Below, piece after piece: positions 8,933-18,479 of a DNA stretch of 44,049 nucleotides. The translations under genes and the position numbers were made by a program. The DNA comes from an uncultured Prevotellaceae bacterium (lineage in GTDB: Bacteria; Bacteroidota; Bacteroidia; Bacteroidales; Bacteroidaceae). Location of the stretch: positions 1-44,049 of the forward strand of contig CACZTJ010000036.1 of assembly GCA_902784065.1 (NCBI GenBank), given 5' to 3'. How positions within the stretch are numbered: the stretch's first letter is position 1; each line of letters begins with the position of its first letter. The notes beneath the pieces are model-generated. The model was given only the letters and a program-made list of their open reading frames with translations, was not told the DNA's origin and did not search any database.

Positions 8933-10159
8933 TTACTCAAATCTTTGATAAGTGAGATAATATTTTCTTATTTTTTTAGAAAGTAATTGAACATTTAGCA
9001 ATTCAGATGCCTCGGAAATATCGCGAATATCTCCATTTTTGTAAAGTATTGCGATACTATCGTCATCCACATTATACATGTCTTTCGATATGGTATTGAT
9101 ACTCATCATATAGTGTTTGGCATCTTCGATGGAGATGTCCATAAGTGCAGAGATCTCTTTGGCAATTGTCTCAATATGGGAAGCTTCGAATGGCTCTTCC
9201 GAAACCTCAACCTTAAAGATATGACGATCCAACATATCTGTGGCAAGTGTTGATAGAATCTTGTCTTCATGATGACGCCAGACTTTCATCGCACTCCAGA
9301 TATCATAATCGTCGAGTTCCTCATAGTTCTTAAGTGCCTCCGGATGACTATTAAACCAGGCCTTGTCGATATCGTTTTTAAGGAAATAGTGTAGGGCAGG
9401 GGTTGCAAAGACATCTTGTCCCTTCCTGATAAGATCCTTGGCACGTGTCAGCATGTTAACCAGCACTTTTTCATAGGCTACACAAGTACGATGGAGATAT
9501 ACCTGCCAGTACATCAGTCGTCTGGTTGTCAGATAGTTCTCCAAAGAGTAGATACCTTTTTGATCGACAACCAGTGTGTCGTCAACGACATTGAGCATCT
9601 TAATAATACGTGCAGAGCCGATATTTCCCTCTGTCACTCCTGTGTAGAAGGAATCGCGACGCAGGTAGTCAAGTCGATCCATATCAAGTTGACTGGAAAT
9701 GAGCTGGTGGAGGAAATTCTTGGGATAGTTTCCTTTGAAAATAGAGATGGCGAGGTTCAATTGACCATTGAAATGTTCATTGATCTCTTCCATCATCATC
9801 AGGGAGAGATCTTCGTGGGATATATCATGAATCAACGTGTCTTCTAACACATGGGAGAAAGGCCCATGACCGATATCATGCATCAGAATAGCAGCCTGTA
9901 CAGCTTCTGCTTCAGCATCAAAGATAAAGATTCCCTTCTGTTGAAGAGAGATGACGGCTTCACCCATCAGGTGAAAAGCACCAAGAGAGTGTTGGAACCG
10001 GGTGTGTCGAGCACCAGGATAGACAACAGAAGCAAGACCTAACTGACTGATCCTGTTCAAACGTTGGAACAACGGATGTTCCACAATGTTATAGAGCAGA
10101 CCACGAGGTATCTTAATAAACCCGAAAACAGGGTCGTTGATAATCTTAGCTTCTTTCAC
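8933..10159 (-). CDS. HD superfamily phosphohydrolase (SAMHD1/dGTPase-like)
   Basis: 408-residue cytoplasmic HD-domain protein of the group that includes dNTP triphosphohydrolases (COG1078-like). Metal-site motifs are present in order: RHTRFQHSLG (about 51-60), MHDIGHGPFSH (about 93-103) with the HD pair, and a later Asp in DMDRLDYLRRDSF. The start is a GTG at 10159 directly abutting the pyrF stop; it gives the conserved KIINDPVFGFI N-terminus. Substrate is not known; dNTP or another nucleotide is plausible from family and from the pyrF neighbour. Confidence 0.88.
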   Translation of the reverse strand: MKEAKIINDPVFGFIKIPRGLLYNIVEHPLFQRLNRISQLGLASVVYPGARHTRFQHSLGAFHLMGEAVISLQQKGIFIFDAEAEAVQAAILMHDIGHGPFSHVLEDTLIHDISHEDLSLMMMEEINEHFNGQLNLAISIFKGNYPKNFLHQLISSQLDMDRLDYLRRDSFYTGVTEGNIGSARIIKMLNVVDDTLVVDQKGIYSLENYLTTRRLMYWQVYLHRTCVAYEKVLVNMLTRAKDLIRKGQDVFATPALHYFLKNDIDKAWFNSHPEALKNYEELDDYDIWSAMKVWRHHEDKILSTLATDMLDRHIFKVEVSEEPFEASHIETIAKEISALMDISIEDAKHYMMSINTISKDMYNVDDDSIAILYKNGDIRDISEASELLNVQLLSKKIRKYYLTYQRFE

Positions 10160-11023
10160 TTATCGTATAATCCCAGCCTTATTGAGTTCGATAGCCATTT
10201 CTTGTTGTAGTTTCTTTGAAGCCTCAGCAGCAGCCTCTGCAAAATCCTCACCCTTAGAAGCATAGATAATGCCTCGTGAGGAGTTGACTAAAAGTCCACA
10301 ATCCTTTGTCATGCCATATTGGCAAACCTCTTGGAGACTACCTCCTTGTGCACCAACACCTGGTACTAAAAGGAAATGTTCAGGAGCAACCTTGCGGATA
10401 TCTTCAAACATCTTACCTTGGGTTGCACCTACTACATACATCATATTGTCTTTGTCTCCCCATTGTTGAGAGGTCTTCAGCACCTTTTCAAACAGACGCT
10501 CACCTTGGGTATCCTCTATCAGTTGGAAATCATGAGAACCCTTATTGGAGGTCAGTGCCAAAAGAATAACCCACTTATCCTCATAACCTAAGAATGGGGT
10601 CACAGAATCCTCACCCATATAAGGAGCAACAGTGAGAGCATCAACATCATATTGCTCAAAGAAAGTCTTGGCATACATCTTCGAGGTGTTGCCGATATCC
10701 CCACGTTTTGCATCTGCAATGATGAAATGGTTAGGATATTCTTCTTTAAGATAATCGATGGTAGCCTCAAAGGCCATCAGTCCATCTACACCATAAGCCT
10801 CATAAAAAGCCAAATTGGGCTTATATGCAACACAATAGGGGGCTGTAGCATCAATGATAAGGGCATTAAATTCACAAAGGGCTCTGAAAAGATAATCATC
10901 GCCATCGTGTTGTTTCGCCTCGTCGATGATACACTGGGGGATCTTGTCGATATCAGTATCCAGTCCTACACACAAGAAGCTCTGCTTCTCTTTTATCTGA
11001 TTGATGAGTTCCTGTCTTGTCAT
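10160..11023 (-). CDS. pyrF: Orotidine 5'-phosphate decarboxylase (type 2)
   Basis: Last step of UMP synthesis: decarboxylates OMP. 287 residues, the longer type-2 (mycobacterial/Bacteroidetes-like) form rather than the ~230-residue E. coli form. The catalytic D-x-K-x-x-D array is seen in [12 protein letters not shown] (D104, K106, D109), with an N-terminal CVGLDTD motif binding the substrate and the phosphate-binding PGVGAQGG late in the chain. It lies 9 bases downstream of prfA and directly abuts the HD gene. Confidence 0.95.
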   Translation of the reverse strand: MTRQELINQIKEKQSFLCVGLDTDIDKIPQCIIDEAKQHDGDDYLFRALCEFNALIIDATAPYCVAYKPNLAFYEAYGVDGLMAFEATIDYLKEEYPNHFIIADAKRGDIGNTSKMYAKTFFEQYDVDALTVAPYMGEDSVTPFLGYEDKWVILLALTSNKGSHDFQLIEDTQGERLFEKVLKTSQQWGDKDNMMYVVGATQGKMFEDIRKVAPEHFLLVPGVGAQGGSLQEVCQYGMTKDCGLLVNSSRGIIYASKGEDFAEAAAEASKKLQQEMAIELNKAGIIR

Positions 11024-11032
11024 AATGTCAAT

Positions 11033-12142
11033 TTACAATTCTGTTTCTTTCATTCGTTCTGCATTCTCAGCCACAGTCAGGGCATCGATCATCGCCTGGA
11101 TGTCACCACCTAAGAAGCCTTGCAAATCGTGTGTGGTATAACCGATGCGATGGTCTGTCACACGTCCCTGTGGGAAATTATAGGTACGGATCTTCGCACT
11201 GCGATCACCTGTAGAGACAAGACTCTTACGGCGAGAGGCGATATCATCCATATACTTCTGATGTTCCTTATCATAGATAAAGGTATAGAGGCGACTCAAT
11301 GCACGTTCCTTATTCTTTGGCTGGTCACGGGTTTCCGTACACTCGATAAGAATCTCTTCTGTCTCACCTGTATTGGGATTCTTCCACATATAACGTAGAC
11401 GTACACCAGACTCCACCTTGTTTACATTCTGTCCACCAGCACCTGATGAACGGAAAGTATCCCATTTGATCTCGCCTTCATTGACGTGTACCTCGAATTT
11501 ATCTGCTTCAGGTAATACCGCTACCGTTGCCGCAGAGGTGTGCATACGCCCCTGGGTCTCTGTGGCAGGTACACGCTGTACACGATGCACACCAGACTCA
11601 TATTTCAAAGTACCATAGACATCAGCACCAGAGACGGCAAAGTCAATCTCCTTATAACCACCGACGGCACCTTCCGACACACTTGTAATAGAGAGTTGCC
11701 AACCTTTTGCATCACAATAGCTCTTATACATCTTGAAAAGATCACCAGCAAAGAGACAAGCCTCATCACCACCAGTACCTGCACGGATCTCCATCTGGAC
11801 GTTCTTGGCATCTTCTGGATCCTTGGGAATGAGGGCGATCTTGATTTCCTCTTCAAGTATAGGCTGGAGTTCCTCATTGGCAGCCAACTCCTCACGTGCC
11901 ATTTCCTTCATCTCTGGATCAGTCTCGTTTGCAAGAATATCCTTAGCCTCCTTGATGCCGTTAAGACAGGCAATGTAACGTTTGCGAGCATCCATGATGT
12001 CGCCTAGGTCTTTGTACTCTTTAGTGAGTTTCACAAAACGGTTCTGGTCGGCAATCACACTAGGGTCGGTAATCAGGGTTGAAACCTCTTCGAAACGTGC
12101 CTCCAGACCATCGAGTTTCTGTAATATACTGTTATTCTCCAT
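11033..12142 (-). CDS. prfA: Peptide chain release factor 1
   Basis: Reads UAA and UAG stop codons and triggers peptide release on the ribosome. 369 residues. It carries the RF1 codon-reading tripeptide PAT (192-194) in the VQRVPATETQGR context, and the GGQ motif (236-238) in SSGAGGQNVNKV, whose Gln is normally methylated by PrmC. The PAT tripeptide separates it from RF2, which has SPF. Its ATG overlaps the purM stop by one base (TAATG), so translation is probably coupled. Confidence 0.97.
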   Translation of the reverse strand: MENNSILQKLDGLEARFEEVSTLITDPSVIADQNRFVKLTKEYKDLGDIMDARKRYIACLNGIKEAKDILANETDPEMKEMAREELAANEELQPILEEEIKIALIPKDPEDAKNVQMEIRAGTGGDEACLFAGDLFKMYKSYCDAKGWQLSITSVSEGAVGGYKEIDFAVSGADVYGTLKYESGVHRVQRVPATETQGRMHTSAATVAVLPEADKFEVHVNEGEIKWDTFRSSGAGGQNVNKVESGVRLRYMWKNPNTGETEEILIECTETRDQPKNKERALSRLYTFIYDKEHQKYMDDIASRRKSLVSTGDRSAKIRTYNFPQGRVTDHRIGYTTHDLQGFLGGDIQAMIDALTVAENAERMKETEL

Positions 12143-13308
12143 TAATATGTAAATTCTCCAAATTCTGATTTGATTGTCAGACTCTTCTGACCTTCTTCGA
12201 TGTGTCCCACCACTTGAGCATCAATATTGAAGCTCTTTGAAATCTCAATCACCTTCTCTGCAATCTCAGGACGTACATAGATCTCCATACGATGTCCCAT
12301 GTTGAATACCTGATACATCTCCTTCCAATCTGTACCAGAGCATTCGTGGATAGCTTTGAAGAGTGGAGGAACAGGGAACATATTGTCTTTAATCACCTTG
12401 CAATTATCATTGACGAAATGCAGCACCTTGGTCTGTGCGCCACCAGTACAGTGAACCATACCATGGATCTCTGGGCGCAATTCATCGAGCAGTTTCTTGA
12501 TGACAGGAGCATAAGTTCGAGTGGGAGAGAGAACGAGCTGTCCTGCATCTACGGGAGAGCCTTCAACAGTATCTGTCAACTGATATTTACCACTATATAC
12601 CAGCTCGTTGGGCACAGCATGATCAAAACTCTCAGGATATTTCTCTGCCAGATACTTTGCAAAGACATCATGACGGGCAGAGGTTAGACCATTACTACCC
12701 ATACCACCGTTATAACGCTTCTCGTAAGTGGCCTGACCAGTAGAAGAAAGACCTACAATCACATCACCCGGGCGGATGTTGGCATTGTTGATGACGTCGG
12801 AGCGTTTCATGCGACAAGTTACTGTGGAATCTACTATAATCGTACGTACCAGATCCCCCACATCAGCAGTCTCTCCACCTGTGGGATAAATGCCAATGCC
12901 CATCTCACGCAGTTCAGATAACAGCTCATCAGTACCGTTGATGATAGCTGAGATGACTTCACCAGGAACGAGCATTTTGTTACGTCCGATCGTACTTGAA
13001 ACGAGAATATTGTCTACAGCACCAACACAAAGCAAATCATCGGTGTTCATGACGATGGCATCCTGAGCTATACCCTTCCAGACGGAAAGGTCGCCTGTTT
13101 CTTTCCAATACATATAAGCCAATGAAGACTTGGTTCCTGCACCATCGGCATGCATGATATTGCAGTACTCTGGGTCACCTCCAAGGATGTCAGGAATAAT
13201 CTTACAGAAAGCTTGTGGGAAGATACCCTTGTCGATATTCTTAATGGCATTGTGCACATCTTCTTTGGCTGCACTCACACCACGCATCATATATCTGTTG
13301 TCACTCAT
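12142..13308 (-). CDS. purM: Phosphoribosylformylglycinamidine cyclo-ligase (AIR synthetase)
   Basis: Fifth step of de novo purine synthesis: ATP-dependent ring closure of FGAM to AIR. 388 residues, the somewhat longer Bacteroidetes form. It shows the glycine-rich HADGAGTKS motif near residue 54, MNTDDLLCVGA (metal and phosphate binding) and VGLSSTGQATYEKR in the second half, typical of the PurM/PurL/ThiL superfamily. Overlaps prfA by one base. The aroE gene ends 20 bases upstream. Confidence 0.94.
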   Translation of the reverse strand: MSDNRYMMRGVSAAKEDVHNAIKNIDKGIFPQAFCKIIPDILGGDPEYCNIMHADGAGTKSSLAYMYWKETGDLSVWKGIAQDAIVMNTDDLLCVGAVDNILVSSTIGRNKMLVPGEVISAIINGTDELLSELREMGIGIYPTGGETADVGDLVRTIIVDSTVTCRMKRSDVINNANIRPGDVIVGLSSTGQATYEKRYNGGMGSNGLTSARHDVFAKYLAEKYPESFDHAVPNELVYSGKYQLTDTVEGSPVDAGQLVLSPTRTYAPVIKKLLDELRPEIHGMVHCTGGAQTKVLHFVNDNCKVIKDNMFPVPPLFKAIHECSGTDWKEMYQVFNMGHRMEIYVRPEIAEKVIEISKSFNIDAQVVGHIEEGQKSLTIKSEFGEFTY

Positions 13309-13328
13309 TTTATTGTATGTTCTTTATA

Positions 13329-14078
13329 TTATTTGTTATCATTCCAGAATTCCCAGCTAGCAAAAGCCTGAAGCAAAAGCATTTCCAGACCATTCTTAAC
13401 GTCAGCTCCATATTGGGCACCCTTGCGCATAAAAAGAGTCTGGTCAGGATTATAAATCAGATCATAAAGAATCGTATGATTGTCCATAGCCTCATAAGGC
13501 AATGGAGGACATTCTTCTGTATGTGGATACATACCTACAGGTGTGCAGTTCACAATCACATTATACTCCTTCACCACCTCTGGGGTGATCTTATCATACT
13601 GAATTGTATTGGGACGCTCATAACGGCTCACGAAGACAGGCTCCACACCTAAGGATTTCAAGGCATAATTGATGGCCTTTGATGCGCCACCAGTTCCAAG
13701 GATCAGTGCTCGCTTATGCCATTTCTTATCGAGCATCGGCTCAATACTTTGGGTAAAGCCAATCACATCGCTATTATACCCTTTGAGACGGGTTTTCCCC
13801 TTCTCATTGGTTATCTTGATGACATTAACGGCCCCAATGGCTCTTGCCTCTGGAGAAATAGAATCGAGAAAGGGAATCACCTTCTCTTTGTAAGGAATCG
13901 TCACATTGAGTCCCTTTAACTCTGGGTTCTTGTCCAGCACTTCCGTAAGCATGTCGATACTTGGAAGTTCAAAGTTCTCGTACTTCGCATTGATGCCTTC
14001 ATCAGCAAATTTCTGATTGAAATAGCTGATGGAGAACGAGTGTCCCAAAGGATAGCCAATTAATCCGTACTTGTCCAT
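13329..14078 (-). CDS. aroE: Shikimate dehydrogenase
   Basis: NADPH-dependent reduction of 3-dehydroshikimate to shikimate. 249 residues. The N-terminal substrate domain has GYPLGHSFS and NVTIPYKEKV (catalytic Lys), then the KGYNSDVIGF stretch with the Asn and Asp that hold shikimate. The cofactor domain has GTGGASKA. It is slightly shorter than E. coli AroE, as usual in this phylum. It is 9 bases from menG, so co-transcribed. Confidence 0.94.
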   Translation of the reverse strand: MDKYGLIGYPLGHSFSISYFNQKFADEGINAKYENFELPSIDMLTEVLDKNPELKGLNVTIPYKEKVIPFLDSISPEARAIGAVNVIKITNEKGKTRLKGYNSDVIGFTQSIEPMLDKKWHKRALILGTGGASKAINYALKSLGVEPVFVSRYERPNTIQYDKITPEVVKEYNVIVNCTPVGMYPHTEECPPLPYEAMDNHTILYDLIYNPDQTLFMRKGAQYGADVKNGLEMLLLQAFASWEFWNDNK

Positions 14079-14087
14079 TGCTTATGA

Positions 14088-14825
14088 TTATTTAGTTGCA
14101 AAATACATGGTGCAGATGCCAAATGTCAGTCGTTTGAAAGAGGCTTCTTTAAAGCCAGCCTTACAGAGAATCTTTACCATCTGTTCTCCCTGAGGAAAGG
14201 CTTCAATGGTTTTGGTCAGATAACTATACGCACTGGTATCTTTCGAAATGAGACGTCCATAGATTGGCAAAAAGGTGTGGCTGTAGATATGGAAGAGCTG
14301 TCGCATGGGGAAACTCACTGGCGTTGTGAGTTCTACAATACTCAGATGTCCTCCTGGTTTCAGCACACGACACATCTCAGAAAGTCCTTTGTCCAAGTTG
14401 GCAAAGTTGCGGATACCGAATGCTGCAGTCACTGCGTCAAACGAGCCATCAGAGTAGGAGAGGGCTGTGCAGTCTTCCTTTTCAAAAGAGATGACATGAT
14501 CCAACCCCTTAGCCTTAACTTTCTGACGTCCAATCTCCATCATTCCTTCACTGATGTCAGCACCAATCAGTTTCGTTGGATGTAGTATCTCTTCGGCAAG
14601 GATGGCAAAGTCTCCTGTGCCTGTAGCTATATCAAGAAGTGATAATGGCTGATAGGGCTTCAGCTGGAGGATAGCTTTCTTCCGCCATCCTCTATCAATA
14701 TCCCATGAGAGTCGATGGTTCAACTTATCGTAGGTAGGAGCAATATTGTCGAACATCTGCTCTACCTGCTGCGTTTTTTCCACCCCTTTCTTATAGGGAT
14801 TGATTTTTTCCTGGTCGTAGCCCAT
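14088..14825 (-). CDS. menG: Demethylmenaquinone methyltransferase
   Basis: SAM-dependent C-methylation giving menaquinone (UbiE/MenG family). 245 residues. It shows the family signature from [16 protein letters not shown], the SAM-binding motif [11 protein letters not shown] (about 63-73), the [10 protein letters not shown] strand end, and [12 protein letters not shown]. Since Bacteroidales make menaquinone rather than ubiquinone, menG is the better name than ubiE. It lies between purC and aroE. Confidence 0.93.
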   Translation of the reverse strand: MGYDQEKINPYKKGVEKTQQVEQMFDNIAPTYDKLNHRLSWDIDRGWRKKAILQLKPYQPLSLLDIATGTGDFAILAEEILHPTKLIGADISEGMMEIGRQKVKAKGLDHVISFEKEDCTALSYSDGSFDAVTAAFGIRNFANLDKGLSEMCRVLKPGGHLSIVELTTPVSFPMRQLFHIYSHTFLPIYGRLISKDTSAYSYLTKTIEAFPQGEQMVKILCKAGFKEASFKRLTFGICTMYFATK

Positions 14826-14837
14826 ACTGCCTAATAT

Positions 14838-15797
14838 TTATGCTTTGCTCTTATATGCTTTCAGCCAATCCGTAACATTCTTTTCTATGCGAGACGCAAT
14901 ATCCTCATTACTGGTCTCACGCTCGAATTTCTCTCCGACGATATTCTCATACAGCTCAATATAACGATCAGAAACGCTGTCTGCATATTCATCGGTAATC
15001 TCCGGCATAATCTGTCCTGGCTCATTCATGAAGTCGTGTTCGATAAGCCACTGGCGTACAAATTCTTTTGAAAGCTGACGCTGGGGTTCTCCCTTGGCAA
15101 GTTTCTCTTCATAACCCTCAGCATAAAAATAGCGGCTGGAGTCTGGGGTGTGAATCTCGTCGATCAGATAGACCTTCCCATCACGTTTGCCAAATTCATA
15201 TTTTGTGTCAACAAGAATCAATCCGCGCTTAGCAGCTATCTCCTGACCGCGTGCGAAGATCTTGCGGGTATAATCCTCCATGATTGCATAATCCTCTGCA
15301 GACACAATTCCTTGAGCGATGATCTCTTCTTTAGAGATATTCATGTCATGTCCTTCATCAGCCTTTGTCGTTGGGGTGATGATAGGCTCAGGGAAACGCT
15401 CGTTTTCCTTCATTCCATCAGGAAGCTTAACGCCACAGAGCTCACGACAACCGTTCTTGTACTCACGCCATGCAGAACCTGTGAGGATAGAACGAATAAT
15501 CATCTCTACACGGAATCCTTCACATTTCAGTCCTACAGTCACCATGGGGTCTGGTGTTGCCAACTTCCAGTTCGGACAAATGTCTGTTGTTGCATCGAGG
15601 AATTTTGCTGCAATCTGATTCAGTACCTGTCCTTTAAAGGGAATTCCCTTAGGAAGTACTACGTCAAATGCAGAGATACGGTCGGTAGCCACCATAACCA
15701 TCATGTCATCGTTAATGTTATACACATCACGAACCTTTCCGTGATAAACGCTCTTTTGTCCTTCGAACTTAAAGTCCGTCTTTGTTAATGCTTTCAT
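14838..15797 (-). CDS. purC: Phosphoribosylaminoimidazole-succinocarboxamide synthase
   Basis: Joins aspartate to CAIR to give SAICAR in purine synthesis. 319 residues, the longer form compared with the ~240-residue E. coli enzyme. Seen: [13 protein letters not shown] (ATP-binding loop) near the N-terminus, [10 protein letters not shown], and LVDTKYEFG with [12 protein letters not shown], the conserved SAICAR synthetase signatures. Placed between phoH and menG; purM lies three genes downstream in the same run. Confidence 0.96.
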   Translation of the reverse strand: MKALTKTDFKFEGQKSVYHGKVRDVYNINDDMMVMVATDRISAFDVVLPKGIPFKGQVLNQIAAKFLDATTDICPNWKLATPDPMVTVGLKCEGFRVEMIIRSILTGSAWREYKNGCRELCGVKLPDGMKENERFPEPIITPTTKADEGHDMNISKEEIIAQGIVSAEDYAIMEDYTRKIFARGQEIAAKRGLILVDTKYEFGKRDGKVYLIDEIHTPDSSRYFYAEGYEEKLAKGEPQRQLSKEFVRQWLIEHDFMNEPGQIMPEITDEYADSVSDRYIELYENIVGEKFERETSNEDIASRIEKNVTDWLKAYKSKA

Positions 15798-15812
15798 ATC
15801 TTAATAAACTTT

Positions 15813-16766
15813 TCACTTTTCTGATTTCATTTCCTTATCATATTCCTCATAGGCATTGACAATGCGCGTCACAAGCTTGTGGCGGACGATGTCGCTTCGA
15901 TCCAGGTTCACAACGCCAATACCCTCTACCTTATTTAATATATGAAGGGCTTCAATCAATCCGCTCTTCTGTGAATGGGGCAGGTCTATCTGTGTCATGT
16001 CACCTGTGATAATCATCTTGGTGTTCCATCCCATACGTGTCAGAAACATCCGAATCTGTGCAGGGGTCGTATTCTGTGCCTCGTCAAGTATGACAACAGC
16101 ATCACTCAGCGTGCGACCTCTCATAAATGCCAAGGGGGCAATCTGAATGACATGCTTCTCCATCAGATCCTGAAGTTTGACTTGTGGTAACATGTCCTCC
16201 AACGCGTCATAGAGTGGCTGGAGATAGGGGTCTATCTTATCCTTCATGTCACCAGGAAGAAAACCCAGTTTCTCGCCGGCTTCAACAGCAGGACGTGACA
16301 GAATGATCTTCTTGGCGGTCTTCTCTTTCAGGGCTTTCACTGCCAAGGCAATGGAAAGATAGGTCTTTCCTGTACCTGCAGGTCCTACAGCAAACACCAT
16401 ATCGTTTTGCTCATAGGCCTCAATCAGCCGTTGCTGATTCTTTGATCTTGCCTTGATAGGTCGGCCAGACATAGAATAACAAACCACACCTTCTGGCACT
16501 TCGTCATTGGTACGCTTACCTTTGATAATATCAAGGATATCTTCTTCCTTTAAAGAGTTGAAACGAAGCACATGACGACGCATCTTCTCTACGTTTTCTT
16601 CAAAGGCTGCCATCTGCTCCTCATCACCAAGTACACGAATGACATTATCGCGAGCCACAATGCGCAGTTTAGGGTAGAGTGATCTGATCATCTGAAGATG
16701 ACCATTACCCACTCCATAGAAGACTACGGGGTCAATATCCTCTAAAACAAGATGTTTCTCTATCAA
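15813..16766 (-). CDS. phoH: PhoH family ATPase (YbeZ-like)
   Basis: Cytoplasmic P-loop ATPase of 317 residues. A short N-terminal domain precedes Walker A GPAGTGKT (128-135) and Walker B VVILDEAQNTTPAQ. The conserved TGDMTQIDLP and DRSDIVRHKLV motifs follow. PhoH/YbeZ proteins are linked to RNA metabolism and rRNA maturation with YbeY, but the biochemical role is only partly known. It is the first gene of a leftward run, with a -7 box TAACTTTG at 16801-16794, so the leader would be short. Confidence 0.9.
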   Translation of the reverse strand: MIEKHLVLEDIDPVVFYGVGNGHLQMIRSLYPKLRIVARDNVIRVLGDEEQMAAFEENVEKMRRHVLRFNSLKEEDILDIIKGKRTNDEVPEGVVCYSMSGRPIKARSKNQQRLIEAYEQNDMVFAVGPAGTGKTYLSIALAVKALKEKTAKKIILSRPAVEAGEKLGFLPGDMKDKIDPYLQPLYDALEDMLPQVKLQDLMEKHVIQIAPLAFMRGRTLSDAVVILDEAQNTTPAQIRMFLTRMGWNTKMIITGDMTQIDLPHSQKSGLIEALHILNKVEGIGVVNLDRSDIVRHKLVTRIVNAYEEYDKEMKSEK

Positions 16767-16793
16767 TTTATCGACAAATTACTAATTTGCGTG

Positions 16794-16822
16794 CAAAGTT
16801 ACATTTTTTTTTTGTAACTTTG
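16794..16822. promoter_or_regulatory. Divergent -7 elements in a 9-base inverted repeat (phoH / DUF5715)
   Basis: CAAAGTTAC (16794-16802) and GTAACTTTG (16814-16822) are perfect inverted copies separated by an A and ten T. Each arm contains TAACTTTG, an exact TAnnTTTG -7 element, facing phoH leftward and the DUF5715 gene rightward. The best rightward -33 candidate, TTTG at 16786-16789, is 25 bases away, longer than usual; the leftward one is weaker still. The arms could also act as a stem. Confidence 0.55.
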
Positions 16823-16841
16823 TCCCCGAAAAGGTTTTGTT

Positions 16842-17534
16842 ATTACAGTAGCTATTCTGGCTGTTGTTCGCTGGACATTTCCAGAAGTAGCTGCCAGCAA
16901 TTCTTCCGTCATTCCTAGAGACTCAAACGTACCAAGTCAGACGACTCCAACAAGTGTAGCTAGGAATCACCGAATTTTATCAGTAGCAAGTTACAAAGAG
17001 GCGTTCCCCGACACGAATGCTGTACAACTGGTGGCTGCCAAACAATGGGGCGTTTCTCCTGTAAAGAACCGTGAAGATGCAGAAGCCCGTAAGCGCGAGT
17101 TGGTTTATATTGGCTCAAGCCCTTATTATCATGTTGATCCTTTATCTTCTAGCATTCCATACCTCGTACCACGTGCTGCTGTGCTTTTACAAGATATCGG
17201 TCAGGCATTCTTTGACAGCCTCTATGTTAAAGGGGTACCATTCCATAAACTGATTGTTACCAGTGTGTTACGTTCACAAGAAGATGTTCTGAAACTGCGT
17301 GGACGTAATGTTAATGCGACGGAGAATTCATGCCATCTCTATGGCACGACATTTGATATCTGTTATAACCGTTATAAGACGGTAGAGGATCCTGAAGGAC
17401 CTTCTCGACGACAAGTGCGAAACGACACCCTCAAATGGGTTCTTTCTGAGGTTCTTCGTGATATGCGTTTTCAGCAGCGCTGTTATATCAAATATGAGGT
17501 AAAACAGGGTTGTTTTCACATGACGGTAAGATAG
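16842..17534 (+). CDS. DUF5715-like membrane-anchored protein; start codon unclear
   Basis: The frame is open from 16818 to the stop at 17532-17534. It encodes a hydrophobic segment (VAILAVVRW), a low-complexity linker, SYKEAFPDTNAVQLVAA, and a conserved domain with RELVYIGSSPYYHVD, SSIPYLVPRAAVLL, VTSVLRSQEDV, HLYGTTFDICYNRY and IKYEVKQGCFHMTVR. I recognise it as the Bacteroidetes DUF5715 type; the HLYGTTFDI stretch looks like a zinc-peptidase-type His/Asp motif, but activity is not established. No in-frame ATG, GTG or TTG exists before the GTG at 17031, which would cut off conserved residues and the membrane segment. The position given (an ATT) only marks the likely coding extent. A TTG at 16837 is in the next frame and hits TAG after four codons; one extra base would join it to this frame. 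Decay, assembly error or a rare start are all possible. Confidence 0.7.
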   Translation: MTVAILAVVRWTFPEVAASNSSVIPRDSNVPSQTTPTSVARNHRILSVASYKEAFPDTNAVQLVAAKQWGVSPVKNREDAEARKRELVYIGSSPYYHVDPLSSSIPYLVPRAAVLLQDIGQAFFDSLYVKGVPFHKLIVTSVLRSQEDVLKLRGRNVNATENSCHLYGTTFDICYNRYKTVEDPEGPSRRQVRNDTLKWVLSEVLRDMRFQQRCYIKYEVKQGCFHMTVR

Positions 17535-17561
17535 AATTAATAACTTAAAAACCATAACATT

Positions 17562-18437
17562 ATGAGATTAGATGGAAGAAGAGAAAGCTCTAACGTGGAA
17601 GATCGTCGCGGAATGGGCGGAGGCGCAAAAGCTGGTATCGGCGGTATCGGCGCCATTATTGTAGCAGCATTGTTTGCTTGGATGAGTGGTGGAGATCCCC
17701 TTTCTGCAGGTCTTCAGGCTGCTCAGGAACAGATGATGACAGGACAGACAGAGACTGTTGGTGAGGAGAATTTCACAGAGGAGGAACAGGCCTTAGCTTC
17801 AGATTGTAAGAAGATTCTGGCTTCTACTGAGGATGTATGGGGACCCGTGTTCGAACAGATGGGTGGCACCTATACACCACCAACACTGGTTCTTTTCTCT
17901 AATCAGGTAAACTCTGCTTGTGGTTCAGCCACAGCTGCAGTAGGACCTTTCTATTGCTCAGGCGACCAGAAATTGTATATTGACCTTTCGTTCTTCACAC
18001 AGATGAAACGTCAGCTTGGTGTAGAGGGTAACACCTTTGCCTATGCCTATGTTATTGCCCATGAGATAGGTCACCATGTTGAGAATCTGACAGGCACTTT
18101 GGGAAAGGCCCATCAGGCGATGAATCAGACAGATAAGGTACAAGCCAACCAGATTAGTGTCCGTTTGGAACTGTTGGCTGATTACTACGCAGGTGTCTGG
18201 GCTCATTATGAGGAAGAAATGAACCATTCTATGGAGTATGGTGATCTGGAGAAAGGTCTTGAACTGGCTAAGGCCATTGGTGATGACTGGTTGCAGAAGA
18301 AGGCTCAAGGTCGTGCTACACCAGAATCCTTTACCCATGGCACATCCGATCAGCGTAAGCGCTGGTTGAAACGAGGTTTTGAAACAGGCGATATGCGAAC
18401 CTCAACCTTCAGTGTTCAAAATTACAATGATTTATAA
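17562..18437 (+). CDS. Putative neutral zinc metallopeptidase (YpfJ-like)
   Basis: 291 residues. The N-terminus is Gly-rich and followed by one hydrophobic segment (about 24-41, IGGIGAIIVAALFAW), so it is probably an inner-membrane protein with the domain outside the cytoplasm. The zinc motif is AHEIGHHVE (H167, E168, H171), with the conserved ACGSATAAVGPFYC before it and LELLADYYAG after it supplying the likely third ligand. This is the PF04228-type family; substrates are unknown. It starts 27 bases after the DUF5715 gene and is followed at once by a bidirectional terminator. Confidence 0.9.
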   Translation: MRLDGRRESSNVEDRRGMGGGAKAGIGGIGAIIVAALFAWMSGGDPLSAGLQAAQEQMMTGQTETVGEENFTEEEQALASDCKKILASTEDVWGPVFEQMGGTYTPPTLVLFSNQVNSACGSATAAVGPFYCSGDQKLYIDLSFFTQMKRQLGVEGNTFAYAYVIAHEIGHHVENLTGTLGKAHQAMNQTDKVQANQISVRLELLADYYAGVWAHYEEEMNHSMEYGDLEKGLELAKAIGDDWLQKKAQGRATPESFTHGTSDQRKRWLKRGFETGDMRTSTFSVQNYNDL

Positions 18438-18440
18438 ATA

Positions 18441-18475
18441 AAAGCTCCCCCGCTAATAGCGAGGGAGTTTTTCTT
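18441..18475. terminator. Bidirectional rho-independent terminator between the zinc peptidase and fbp
   Basis: Stem CTCCCCCGC (18445-18453) pairs with GCGAGGGAG (18459-18467) with one C/A mismatch and a five-base loop TAATA. It is flanked by AAA on the left and a T-rich run on the right, so it works for both converging genes. Confidence 0.85.
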
Positions 18476-18479
18476 TTAT

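Noticed and set aside
15150-15788. 212-codon rightward ORF
   Set aside because: Antisense shadow of purC; no promoter and unlikely composition.
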